This document shows, in pieces, positions 8,571-16,220 of a stretch of 47,301 nt of DNA. Every line of letters begins with the position of its first letter. Position 1 is the stretch's first letter. A program made the translations under genes and the position numbers. The notes beneath the pieces were generated by a model. That model made no database searches and was not told where the DNA came from. It saw nothing but the letters and a program-made list of their open reading frames with translations. The DNA is from Ga0077555 sp031406575 (lineage in GTDB: Bacteria > Pseudomonadota > Alphaproteobacteria > Rhizobiales > Hyphomicrobiaceae), in NCBI GenBank assembly GCA_031406575.1, contig JANOHP010000078.1, positions 1 to 47,301 on the forward strand. Reading direction: 5' to 3'.

Positions 8571-9434
8571 ATGACAGCCCCTGAAAAATTGCGTGCGCTT
8601 CTGGCCAAGCCCGGCCTCGTCGTCATGCCGGCGGTCTGGGATGGACTGAGCGCCAAGCTCTCGGCTGCCGCCGGTTTCGAGACGGCGTTTCTCTCCGGCT
8701 CCTGCGTTGCGGCGAGCCGGCTCGGAGGGCCCGACCTCGACCTGATTTCGTTTGCCGAGATGTTCGACAGCTTCAACATGGTGCGTGGAGCTGCGCCGCA
8801 AACGCTGGTGCTGGCCGATGGCGATCACGGCTACGGCAACCCGATGAACGTGCAGCGCACGGTGCGCGCCTATGGTCGCGCGGGTGCGGCCGCCATCCTG
8901 ATCGAGGACAAGATTACGCCGCGCGCGTTGACTGCGGCCGGCAAGCCATGCCTGCCACGGGAAGAGGCGCGCATGAAGATCCGCGCGGCGGTGCAAGCGG
9001 CCAAGGAGTCCGGTATCCTGATCCTCGCACGCACCGATTGCCGGCCCACGCAAGGTATCGACGAAGCGGTGGCGCGCATCGAGATGTTCGTGCAGGAAGG
9101 CGCCGACATCCTGTTTCTCGACTCGCCCGCCGATGAGGGCGAGGTCAAGCGCGCGATAGCTGCCGCCGATGGACGGCCCTCGTTCGCGGTGCTGTCGCCG
9201 GGCGCGCCCCGCGCGACCCCGAGCCAGAAAGAGGCGCTCGCGTTGGGCTTCAAGATCGGCACCTATCCGACGGGTATGCTGTCGCCATCGATGGCTGGAA
9301 TGAAGGCTGGGCTCGCGGCGCTCGTCGCCGGTGAGGCTGAGGCCAAGAGCGCGATGACACCGGCCGACTTCCGCGCCACTTTGGGGTACGGCGACTACGA
9401 CGCCCACGCCAAGCAGTTCATCGTGAAGGGGTGA
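8571..9434 (+). CDS. Isocitrate lyase / PEP phosphomutase superfamily enzyme
   Basis: A 287-residue enzyme of the ICL/PEPM TIM-barrel family, which makes or breaks C-C or P-C bonds of 2-oxo acids using Mg2+. Metal-site residues are visible in LADGDHGYG (Asp83, Asp85) and IEDK (Glu112, Asp113). The lyase signature K(K/R)CGH is missing: the loop reads TPRALTAAGKPC. It is therefore unlikely to be a classical isocitrate or methylisocitrate lyase, and is closer to oxaloacetate decarboxylase or phosphonomutase-like members. The ATG at 8571 is chosen because family members start there; the 13 upstream residues of the longer frame look non-coding. Confidence 0.85.
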   Translation: MTAPEKLRALLAKPGLVVMPAVWDGLSAKLSAAAGFETAFLSGSCVAASRLGGPDLDLISFAEMFDSFNMVRGAAPQTLVLADGDHGYGNPMNVQRTVRAYGRAGAAAILIEDKITPRALTAAGKPCLPREEARMKIRAAVQAAKESGILILARTDCRPTQGIDEAVARIEMFVQEGADILFLDSPADEGEVKRAIAAADGRPSFAVLSPGAPRATPSQKEALALGFKIGTYPTGMLSPSMAGMKAGLAALVAGEAEAKSAMTPADFRATLGYGDYDAHAKQFIVKG

Positions 9435-9458
9435 GGTGAGGTCTCGACAAAGGGTTGT

Positions 9459-9483
9459 CATCCCGGTGACAAGCACCGGGATG
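9459..9483. terminator. Perfect 10-bp inverted repeat between convergent genes
   Basis: CATCCCGGTG and CACCGGGATG are perfect complements around a 5-nt loop, between the stops of the ICL/PEPM gene (+) and the lipocalin-like gene (-). It may end transcription from both sides. The core (TGTCATCCCGG...CCGGGATG) is also the end motif of the larger palindromes at 22407 and 23483, so it may be a minimal member of that repeat family. Confidence 0.55.
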
Positions 9484-9533
9484 TCACCGGGGGCGGGGTC
9501 GAGGACTGAACGGCCCTGACTTGGGAACCCGGC

Positions 9534-9929
9534 TCACACGTCCGCGATTTTTTCCCAGAAGAGTTCGCGTTGTTCGGAGGGTTTGGTGCCATAGGCGCGT
9601 AGCGGCGGGCGCAACACCATGAGGGTGCCTTCGAAGCGGACGTCGCGCACTTGATCAGAACCAATGCGGCTGGGGTCCGAGGCGGCGTCGACGCGGGTGA
9701 CGAGCTGTTTGCCGTCGAAGGTGTAATTGCCCGTGTAGGAGCTGAACTCGCGCGCCTCGTCAGCGGGCATCGTGGTGCGGCCATCGCAGGTGACGGCCAT
9801 CATCCGCTTGTCGGCGCCCAGCACGAGCCGGCCCATGCCCTTGCCGCCATAAGGCGTCGGCATCGCCTTGCCATTGCCATCCACCGACGCCACGCGCACG
9901 AGGCGCCAGGTTCCGAAGACTTCGGGCAT
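9534..9929 (-). CDS. Lipocalin-like domain protein
   Basis: A 131-residue protein matching the lipocalin-like family (PF13924 type). It begins with the characteristic FGTWRLVRV, followed by GRLVLGADKRMMAVTCDGR, the FSSYTGNYTFDGKQLVTRVD strand pair, and a C-terminal LFWEKI. No signal peptide is visible, so it should be cytoplasmic. Members bind or convert small hydrophobic compounds, but most are unstudied. It sits 65 nt downstream of the TRAP permease stop on the same strand and could be its last co-transcribed gene. Confidence 0.8.
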   Translation of the reverse strand: MPEVFGTWRLVRVASVDGNGKAMPTPYGGKGMGRLVLGADKRMMAVTCDGRTTMPADEAREFSSYTGNYTFDGKQLVTRVDAASDPSRIGSDQVRDVRFEGTLMVLRPPLRAYGTKPSEQRELFWEKIADV

Positions 9930-9994
9930 TGTTCGCGACCTTTCTCAATCGAAGAGTGGGGTTTCACCCGCACATCTGGCACCCTCCGCTCCGC

Positions 9995-12394
9995 CTATCC
10001 GTCGGCGGCGGTGGCGCGGCGCATGGGTTCGGCTTGGCCGATGCCGGCGCGTTGCTGCATGTACTGGTGCACCATGATGGGGGTGGCGATGGCAAGGCCG
10101 ATCAGCGTTGCCGTGCGCGAGGGCGCGATGACGAGAACGGAGGCGAAAAACAACACCAAACGTTGCCATCGGACCATGTGCGCGGCGCCGTAGCCGGTCA
10201 GCGCGATGGCCAGTAGAATGATGCCGACGAGGCAGCCGAGCGTCGTTTCGAAGAACACCGGCCAGGTGAACCCCTTCGTGACGATGAGCATGGCGGGCGA
10301 ATAGACGAAGACGAACGGCACCAGAACCTTTGCCATGGCGAGGCGGAAAGCGGTGTTGCCGGTCTTGAAGGGATCGGCGCCGGCCATACTGGCACCCGCA
10401 TAGGCCGCCAGCGCCACCGGTGGCGTGATGTCGGCCAACACCCCGTAATAGAAGACGAAGAAGTGTGAGACGATCGGTTCGACGCCGAGCTTCTGCAAGG
10501 CGGGCTGAGCGATCGTCACCATGATGATGTAGGTCGGCGTCGTCGGCACGCCGCAGCCCAGCAGCAGGCAGACGAAAGCCGTCATGATGAGCGTGAAGAA
10601 GAGCGTCATGCCCGCCGTCGTGAACAGCCAACCGCCAAACAGCGAATACAGCTGCGCCGCCATCGAGGCGGCTGTCGACGTCACGATGTCGGAGAGCTTG
10701 AAGCCGACGCCGGTCAGCGTGACCACACCGACGATGATGCCCACGCAGGCGGCCGCCGCGCCGACGCTGATGGCGTACTTGGCGCCCATGACGAAGGAAT
10801 CGGCCAAATCGACGAGGCGCAGCATGCCCGCTTGTCCGTCACGCCAGACCCAATACGCCGAGACGCCCAGCGCCGCCGCCATCATGACGAGCAGCGGTTG
10901 CCATTCGACGATCAATTCGGTGACCGCCGCCGCCACGATGACGACCAGGAGCACCACCGAGACGATGGGGTTACGATTGGTGAGGCCCACGACGATGCAG
11001 GCGGTGATGCCCCAGAAGGCCGCGAGGTAGGGCGTGTAGCCCGAGAACAGCACGACGAGCAGCACGATCAGCGGTGACGCCGTCGGCCAGCCCTCGGCGA
11101 GCACGGCGCGGGCTTTCGGCAGGTCCGCGGCCGGAATGCCCTGCATGCCGAGCTTCTTGGCTTCGAAGTGGACTTGGCAGAACACGCCGAAGAAATGCAT
11201 GAAAGCCGGCACGATGGCGGCAATGATGATCGTCTGATAGGGCAGGCTCAGGTACTCGACCATCAGGAAGGCGGCGGCGCCCATGATCGGCGGCGTGATT
11301 TGCCCGCCCGTGGCGGCCGTCGATTCGACGGCGGCCGCGAAGTGGCGGGGATAGCCAATGCGGATCATCATCGGGATGGTGAGCGATCCGACGGTCACGG
11401 TGTTGGCGATCGACGAGCCCGAGATCATGCCAAAGAGGCCCGACGCGAAGATCGATACTTTCGCCGGTCCGCCCGAAAAACGGCCCGCGAGCGCCGTGGC
11501 GAGATCGATGAACAGGCGCCCCAGGCCGATGCGCGTCGCCAACACGCCAAACAGCACGTAGTGGAAGACGTAAGTTGCGACCACGCCCAGCGCGATGCCG
11601 TAGATGCCGTTGCTGGTCAGGTAAAGCTGGTTGACGACGGCTTTCCAGGAATTGCCCGGATGCGCGAGTATGCCCGGCAGTGATGGGCCGGCCATGGCGT
11701 AGACCATCAGCACGATGGCGATGATCGGCAGCGCTGGGCCGACGCTGCGCCGCGTCGCCTCGAGCATGACGATGACCATGATCGAACCCATGACCCAATC
11801 GAGGAGGTCTGGGTTGCCGACGCGGAATTGCAGGTCGTGGAAAATCCAGGGCGTGTAGAGCGCGGTCACGATGGCGGCGGCCATCATCGCCCAATCGAAT
11901 ATACTAACGCCGAGAGGGGCAGCCACCCCTGCTGCCGGAGGCCCGCCGCGCGAGGTGAACGCGCTGCCGACCAGCACCACGACGGTCGCCAAGGTCAACA
12001 GCCACAGTTCGAACGTCATCTGCGACAGGAAGCGGGCCCCGAGGGGGGTGAAGAAAAATCCGATCAGAATCAACACCCCGATCGCGATCTGCCCCTTTCC
12101 CAGGGCGGGAAACCGCGTGGTGGTCGTCCGTGCCGGAAAAACGAGGAAGATCAGGCCGAGGACGAAAGCCAAGTGGATGCCGCGATGGGTCTGCTCGGCG
12201 AGCAGCCCAAAACCAGCGGTGTAGTAGTGGAACATCGACAGCGCGAACAGGAGGCCGGCCACGATCCATGCGGCCGTCGGCAGCAGCGGCCGGAACTGCA
12301 TCTCGGGATCGAGCTGCGCCTCGAGCTCGTGCAGTTCAGCGGCGGTGGGCTCGCCGCTGATGGGCGTCGCCGCGGTCGGACCGGTGGTCGTCAT
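9995..12394 (-). CDS. TRAP transporter fused permease (4TM + 12TM, TAXI type)
   Basis: A 799-residue polytopic inner-membrane protein in which the small DctQ-like and large DctM-like subunits are fused. Segments 1-4 (from PLLPTAAWIVAGLL) form the small part. The large part holds the conserved FASGLFGMISGSSIANTVT and ATGGQITPPIMGAAAF loops and the repeat-related GCGVPTTPTYIIMV and LADITPPVALAAYA. Such permeases import organic acids driven by an ion gradient with a periplasmic TAXI receptor, which is encoded just upstream (12725-13693). The cargo is unknown. A 330-bp gap holding structured repeats separates receptor from permease. Confidence 0.95.
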   Translation of the reverse strand: MTTTGPTAATPISGEPTAAELHELEAQLDPEMQFRPLLPTAAWIVAGLLFALSMFHYYTAGFGLLAEQTHRGIHLAFVLGLIFLVFPARTTTTRFPALGKGQIAIGVLILIGFFFTPLGARFLSQMTFELWLLTLATVVVLVGSAFTSRGGPPAAGVAAPLGVSIFDWAMMAAAIVTALYTPWIFHDLQFRVGNPDLLDWVMGSIMVIVMLEATRRSVGPALPIIAIVLMVYAMAGPSLPGILAHPGNSWKAVVNQLYLTSNGIYGIALGVVATYVFHYVLFGVLATRIGLGRLFIDLATALAGRFSGGPAKVSIFASGLFGMISGSSIANTVTVGSLTIPMMIRIGYPRHFAAAVESTAATGGQITPPIMGAAAFLMVEYLSLPYQTIIIAAIVPAFMHFFGVFCQVHFEAKKLGMQGIPAADLPKARAVLAEGWPTASPLIVLLVVLFSGYTPYLAAFWGITACIVVGLTNRNPIVSVVLLVVIVAAAVTELIVEWQPLLVMMAAALGVSAYWVWRDGQAGMLRLVDLADSFVMGAKYAISVGAAAACVGIIVGVVTLTGVGFKLSDIVTSTAASMAAQLYSLFGGWLFTTAGMTLFFTLIMTAFVCLLLGCGVPTTPTYIIMVTIAQPALQKLGVEPIVSHFFVFYYGVLADITPPVALAAYAGASMAGADPFKTGNTAFRLAMAKVLVPFVFVYSPAMLIVTKGFTWPVFFETTLGCLVGIILLAIALTGYGAAHMVRWQRLVLFFASVLVIAPSRTATLIGLAIATPIMVHQYMQQRAGIGQAEPMRRATAADG

Positions 12395-12560
12395 GGGCAG
12401 GAACGCCTTTCCTGGCTCGCTTCGGAGGAGTGGCTCCGCCCCCTACCTCCTCCATGGAGGCAGGAAACAAAAATAACTCGAGGTCGAGACGCGGGGATAA
12501 CTTTTTTTGCGGATTGCGCGGCCAACGGAGTTTTTGGCCACGCGACCAGCCGCGATCATC

Positions 12561-12723
12561 GTTTGGGTCGAGGCCACCGGCCGCGACCCAACGGGTCTGG
12601 GCCTGCCTTCCCGAGGTCGCAACAAGCGTCTGCCCCTCACCCTGACCCTCTCCCCATCGAAGAGCAGGCTATGGGGAGAGGGGATTTTCGTGAATGTTGG
12701 GTCGCGCTGCGCTTGGCCCACCC
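12561..12723 (-). repeat. Interrupted GACCCAAC palindromic element (reverse orientation)
   Basis: Hairpin TTGGGTCG (12563-12570)/CGACCCAA (12584-12591), with GGCCACCGGCC inside, matches the second hairpin of the element at 42182-42269. GTTGGGTCGCGCTGCGCTTG at 12695-12714 is the reverse complement of that element's first hairpin. Here the two halves are about 100 bp apart instead of about 21 bp, and a different hairpin lies between them (12646-12682). This looks like one repeat inserted in another. The right end abuts the TAXI gene stop codon. Confidence 0.65.
12646..12682. repeat. CCCTCTCCCCAT perfect 12-bp hairpin
   Basis: CCCTCTCCCCAT (12646-12657) is perfectly complementary to ATGGGGAGAGGG (12671-12682) with a 13-nt loop. 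CCCTCACCCTGACCCTCTCCCC-type sequences occur as dispersed intergenic repeats in many proteobacteria (general knowledge). This one lies inside the interrupted GACCCAAC element. Confidence 0.65.
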
Positions 12724-12724
12724 C

Positions 12725-13693
12725 TTACTTCAGCAGGCCGGCCTCCTTGTAGAATTTCTCCGCACCCGGGTGGAGAGGAATACCGATGCCTTGGAGGGCG
12801 CTCTCTTTGACGATTGCCTTGCCTTTGGCGTGGCCGACATCGAGCGCCGCGCGGGTCTTGTCGCTCCACAGTGCTTTGGTGACGGCGTAGACGACGTCTT
12901 CGGGTTGCTTGGAGGTGGTCACCCATTGAGCACCGACGACCAGCGTCTTGGTGGCGGGAACGCCCTTGTAGGTCTCGGCAGGAATCTCGCCGGACGAGAA
13001 GAACTTGAATTGGGCCATCAGTTTAGCTGCGCCCTCCCCGTCGATCGGCACGAGGTCGATGCCGTTGGTGGTGGCGAGTTCGACAATGGTGCCCTGTGGG
13101 AAGCCCGTGGTCTGAATGAAAGCGTCGACCGAACCGTCCTTCATCTTTTCTGCGGATTGGGCCTGATTGAGATACTCGGGCTTGATGTCCTTTTCGGTCA
13201 GCCCAAAGGCCGCCAGGATCGCGCGTGAATTGACCAGCGAACCCGAACCGATCTCGAGCAGCGACACGCGTTTGCCTTTGAGGTCGGCCACCGATTTCAT
13301 GTTGAGACCCTTGCGGGCGGTGATGTGCACGTGCTCGGGGAACAGATTGCAGATGGCGCGCAGCTCTTCGACCTTGGGCTTGCCTTCGTAGAGGCCCGTG
13401 CCGGTGTAGGCCCACGAATTGACGTCGGCCTGCGAGAAGCCCGATTCCATGGCGCCGCCGACGATGCCGTTGACGTTCGCAACAGAGCCCGCCGTCGATA
13501 CGGCGCTGACGTTGAGCGTGTCGCTCGAAATGGCGTTGGCGATCATGCCGCCGACGGGATAATAGGTGCCGCCCGTGCCGCCCGTGCCGATGCGGAAGAA
13601 CTTCGCCTGTGCTCGCGCCGATCCGGACGCGGTCATGGCGGCGAGCATGGCTGCACCCCGCATCGCATCGCGGCGATTGATGAAGATCGTCAT
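12725..13693 (-). CDS. TAXI family TRAP transporter substrate-binding protein
   Basis: A 322-residue periplasmic receptor. An N-terminal export signal with twin arginines (NRRDAMRG, residues 6-13) and a hydrophobic stretch ending SGSARAQA is followed by the family hallmark FFRIGTGGTGGTYYPVGGMIA. Later come LLEIGSGSLVNSRAIL, PQGTIVEL and LVVGAQWVTT. TAXI receptors hand organic acids such as glutamate or 2-oxoglutarate to fused TRAP permeases; this cargo is unknown. Start chosen at 13693, because GGAG lies 8 nt upstream; 21 extra residues in the longer frame look untranslated. It is the first gene of the transporter unit. Confidence 0.94.
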   Translation of the reverse strand: MTIFINRRDAMRGAAMLAAMTASGSARAQAKFFRIGTGGTGGTYYPVGGMIANAISSDTLNVSAVSTAGSVANVNGIVGGAMESGFSQADVNSWAYTGTGLYEGKPKVEELRAICNLFPEHVHITARKGLNMKSVADLKGKRVSLLEIGSGSLVNSRAILAAFGLTEKDIKPEYLNQAQSAEKMKDGSVDAFIQTTGFPQGTIVELATTNGIDLVPIDGEGAAKLMAQFKFFSSGEIPAETYKGVPATKTLVVGAQWVTTSKQPEDVVYAVTKALWSDKTRAALDVGHAKGKAIVKESALQGIGIPLHPGAEKFYKEAGLLK

Positions 13694-13838
13694 TGCTGTC
13701 ACTCCGTTCGCGGTTGAGTCCATATCGACCTCGAAAGGTCGGCCGTCACTGGTCATGTTTCGGCATGATACCGATGATTGATGTTGCCGTGTCGAAGAAT
13801 ACTCGGACGCTTCGCGAATGCGAGAGCTCTATTCAACG

Positions 13839-13856
13839 GATGAATGGCCGTTCATC
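13839..13856. promoter_or_regulatory. GATGAA-N6-TTCATC inverted repeat in divergent promoter region
   Basis: A perfect 6-bp inverted repeat with a 6-bp spacer (GATGAATGGCCGTTCATC) lies between the TAXI receptor gene and the Gly-rich secreted protein gene. Its size suits a dimeric repressor or activator site. No regulator gene is adjacent, so the role is speculative. Confidence 0.35.
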
Positions 13857-13903
13857 GTTGCAATCATCCGACAACTGTCAGTTATCCTGTTTGGCCATCT
13901 TTT

Positions 13904-13928
13904 GGAACGAACGCAATGTAGTCGCGTT
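13904..13928 (+). promoter_or_regulatory. Candidate EcfG-type general stress promoter
   Basis: GGAAC (13904-13908), 16 nt, then CGTT (13925-13928) matches the consensus known for the alphaproteobacterial EcfG sigma factor (GGAAC-N16/17-CGTT). The -10 element lies about 40 nt before the ATG at 13968, a sensible distance. It would place the Gly-rich secreted protein under the general stress response. The match is seen in the sequence; activity is inference. Confidence 0.6.
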
Positions 13929-13967
13929 CTGAAAGCACGGGATTTTACGAACCAAGGATGGATGACA

Positions 13968-14567
13968 ATGAGGAAATCAATCGTACTGGGAGCGCCTTTG
14001 TTTGTGGGCGCAGCGATGCTGTTCACGCCAGTCAGCGCGCAACAGCCCGCTGCGTCTGATCTCGCCGGCGTACAACTGGCGCAAATGGAAGGCGGCAAGG
14101 GTGGCGGCGGTGGCGACAAGGGCGGTGGCGGCAGGGGCGGCGACGGCGCTGGTAAAGGCGGCGGCGGTCCCGGCGCAGCGGCCAGCGGTGGTTCTGGTCC
14201 AGGCCCAGGCGCAGCGGCTCGAGGCGGACGCATTGAAGGCGGCATGCGTGGACGCGTCGAAGGCGGCGCAACCGGTGGCGGCCGCGGTGGTCGTGCCGAA
14301 GGTCGCGGTGACGGTGACGGCGATGGCCGACGTGGTCGCGTCGATCGCCGCCCCGACGGCGGACGCATCGTCGTGAACCCGGGTGGCGGTCGCGGTGATG
14401 GCGACCGGCGCTATCGTGGCACCCGCCACGCTTGGGGACCCGGAGTAGCGTTCTACTTCTATGACGGCTACTACCACGGTGATTGCCGTTGGCTACGGCG
14501 CAAGGCCGTAGAAACCGGCAGCCGCATCTGGTGGCAGCGCTTCCGTCAGTGCCGCGCGTACAACTGA
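13968..14567 (+). CDS. Secreted Gly/Arg-rich protein with conserved two-Cys C-terminal motif
   Basis: A 199-residue exported protein. A signal peptide (MRKSIVLGAPLFVGAAMLF, cleavage near VSA|QQ) is followed by about 110 residues of Gly-rich low complexity, GGKGGGGGDKGG turning into RGGRIEGGMRGRVEGG. The C-terminal end (FYFYDGYYHGDCRWLRRKA through WWQRFRQCRAYN) has two Cys about 23 residues apart. This W-L-x-R-x-A-x-x-T-G-S pattern recurs in small secreted hypotheticals of Hyphomicrobiales (from memory). Function unknown; a cell-envelope or surface role is inference. The start at 13968 is preferred because AAGGA lies 9 nt upstream. A candidate EcfG promoter precedes it and a terminator follows. 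Confidence 0.75.
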   Translation: MRKSIVLGAPLFVGAAMLFTPVSAQQPAASDLAGVQLAQMEGGKGGGGGDKGGGGRGGDGAGKGGGGPGAAASGGSGPGPGAAARGGRIEGGMRGRVEGGATGGGRGGRAEGRGDGDGDGRRGRVDRRPDGGRIVVNPGGGRGDGDRRYRGTRHAWGPGVAFYFYDGYYHGDCRWLRRKAVETGSRIWWQRFRQCRAYN

Positions 14568-14595
14568 CCCGACTGTCGACCCCAAAACACCTTTG

Positions 14596-14627
14596 GCCAG
14601 GCTCCGAGACATCGGGGCCTGGCTTTT
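14596..14627 (+). terminator. Rho-independent terminator
   Basis: GCCAGGC (14596-14602) pairs with GCCTGGC (14617-14623), with CCGA/TCGG pairing inside, followed by TTTT. It lies 29 nt after the Gly-rich protein stop and isolates that gene from the thioesterase gene. Confidence 0.8.
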
Positions 14628-14704
14628 CGTTGGCGTATCTGCGTTGCGGGGCTCTGCTATGCTACTCTGGCACCAGGACGGCAGCAGCGGACAGGAGATG
14701 CAGC

Positions 14705-15544
14705 GTGGCGGAGTGGCTCGAGACGTATCGCGGGATCGTCAACGCGTGGGAAACCGACACCGTCGAGCACTTCACGATCGCATACTATTTCGATCGCTTC
14801 GCGGATGCGGGCGCCAACTTCCTCGACCTTGCTGGCGTGCCCGATGACGGGATCGGCGCACCGTCGCGGTTGCACGCCACATTCCAGCATGAGCTGCGGG
14901 CGGGCACGGGGTTTCATATCCTGAGTGCTGTAACGCGCCTCGATGGCGACACGCTGCACATCGGCCATCAGGTCACCGAGTCCACGGCCGGAACGCCGGT
15001 GACGTGGGTGACGCAGGTGCAGGCGCTTTCCGCCTCCATGTCGGCAGAAACGCGCCAGAACTTGCAGTCACACCTCGTCGAATGGCCGGGACCGAAACTA
15101 CCGGAATTCCGGCCTGTGAAGGCTGGCCAGGGACTGCTTACTGGTCGCGATCGGGTGAAACCGTGGGAAATCGCGGAAGGTGGCGCGCTGTCGTTGCCGG
15201 GGCACGTGCATCGATTTTCGGCGGCGGCCCTGCAATCGCTGTCAGCCATCGGGATCACCTCGGCGTATATGCAGGAGCAGCGGCGCGGCTTTTCCACGTT
15301 CGAGTTGGATTTGGCGTTGACGCGCGGCGCCAAGGTCGCCGAGCGGACGGATGTGCGCACAGCGGTGGCGCATCTGGGCACGTCATCGCTGCGCATCGTG
15401 CATTGCATGACCGATCGCGACGGGCAGGAGCTGGCCACGCTCAGTCAAGCCGGCGTGCATCTCGATATGGATGCGCGGCGCTCGACCAGAATTCCCGACG
15501 AGCTGCGGGCGCTGGCGTCCAAGCTGCTTATCAAAGACGCCTGA
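14705..15544 (+). CDS. Acyl-CoA thioesterase-like double-hotdog protein
   Basis: A 279-residue protein with two hotdog-like halves: an N-terminal half with TVEHFTIAYYFDRFADAG, where thioesterases have their D-x-x-x-H-x-N-x-x-Y region, and a C-terminal half starting near LPGHVHRFSAAALQSL. Such proteins hydrolyse acyl-CoA or act in carnitine/betaine catabolism; the classical catalytic Asp is not evident, so activity is uncertain. The start is GTG 14705, fixed by AGGAG (14693-14697) 7 nt upstream; the longer frame upstream crosses the terminator at 14596. It ends 20 nt before the HAD gene, likely co-transcribed. Confidence 0.72.
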   Translation: MAEWLETYRGIVNAWETDTVEHFTIAYYFDRFADAGANFLDLAGVPDDGIGAPSRLHATFQHELRAGTGFHILSAVTRLDGDTLHIGHQVTESTAGTPVTWVTQVQALSASMSAETRQNLQSHLVEWPGPKLPEFRPVKAGQGLLTGRDRVKPWEIAEGGALSLPGHVHRFSAAALQSLSAIGITSAYMQEQRRGFSTFELDLALTRGAKVAERTDVRTAVAHLGTSSLRIVHCMTDRDGQELATLSQAGVHLDMDARRSTRIPDELRALASKLLIKDA

Positions 15545-15564
15545 CGAGACGAGGACGAACGACG

Positions 15565-16215
15565 ATGCCGATACGCGCTGTATTTTTCGACGTGGGTGAA
15601 ACGCTGGTCGATGAAACACGCCTCTATCGCGACTACGCGATGCGCATGGGGGTGAGTTACGAGTATTTCCTGGAGAAGATCGAAGAGGGCATGGCCCTGC
15701 GCGAGCCCGTGCGCAACGTCTTCGCCAGGGTCAAGCCCGGCTTCGATTTCGCCGCCGCCCGCGCGCAACGCGATGCCGAAGGCAAAAAATTCGTCATCGG
15801 GCCACAGGATATTTATGCCGACGCCGCGCACACTCTCGCAGCCCTGAAGGCGAGTGGCTATTTCATCGGCATCGTCGGCAATCAACCAGCCACCGCCGAG
15901 GCGATGTTGCGCGACAGCGGCCTCGTCGCCGATTTCGTCGCGACGTCGGAAGGATGGGGCGTAGCAAAACCCGAACCCGCCTTCTTCCAGAAGGTGATCG
16001 AAGCGGCCGGCATGGACCCCCATCGCATCGCCTATGTCGGCGACCGCGTCGACAACGACGTGCTGCCCGCGCGCGCGGCCGGCCTGTGGCCCATCCTCAT
16101 CCGTCGCGGTCCCTGGGGCCGGGCGCATTGGGGATGGCCGGAAGCGGAGCACGCGCATTTGCGCATCGAGAGTTTGGCGGAACTGCCGAAACTGCTGACG
16201 GGGCCGGCGGAGTAG
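15565..16215 (+). CDS. HAD superfamily hydrolase-like protein
   Basis: A 216-residue HAD-fold protein. Motif I is FFDVGETL with the nucleophile Asp9. The usual second Asp (D-x-D) is replaced by Gly11, so it may not be a standard phosphatase. Motif II is probably the Asn-containing IVGNQP segment, the motif III Lys lies in GWGVAKPEP, and motif IV is GDRVDNDVLPARAAG. The helical cap lies at roughly residues 20-85. Start at ATG 15565 follows GAGG. It is convergent with the luciferase-like gene, with only 5 nt between stops. The substrate is unknown. Confidence 0.87.
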   Translation: MPIRAVFFDVGETLVDETRLYRDYAMRMGVSYEYFLEKIEEGMALREPVRNVFARVKPGFDFAAARAQRDAEGKKFVIGPQDIYADAAHTLAALKASGYFIGIVGNQPATAEAMLRDSGLVADFVATSEGWGVAKPEPAFFQKVIEAAGMDPHRIAYVGDRVDNDVLPARAAGLWPILIRRGPWGRAHWGWPEAEHAHLRIESLAELPKLLTGPAE

Positions 16216-16220
16216 CGCGC

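Larger units (their letters stand above)
12395..12724. other. 330-bp gap between TAXI receptor and permease genes, filled by palindromic repeats
   Basis: No gene is visible. The left ~165 bp hold the translation start region of the permease and AT-richer sequence (12465-12510). From 12561 to 12723 there are three hairpins belonging to two repeat families, listed separately, the last ending right at the receptor stop codon. Structured RNA here could stabilise the receptor message or lower read-through, giving more receptor than permease, as in many binding-protein operons (inference). Confidence 0.6.

Noticed and set aside
14483..14704. Upstream extension of the thioesterase frame
   Set aside because: It overlaps the Gly-rich gene end and a clear terminator; GTG 14705 has a well-placed AGGAG.
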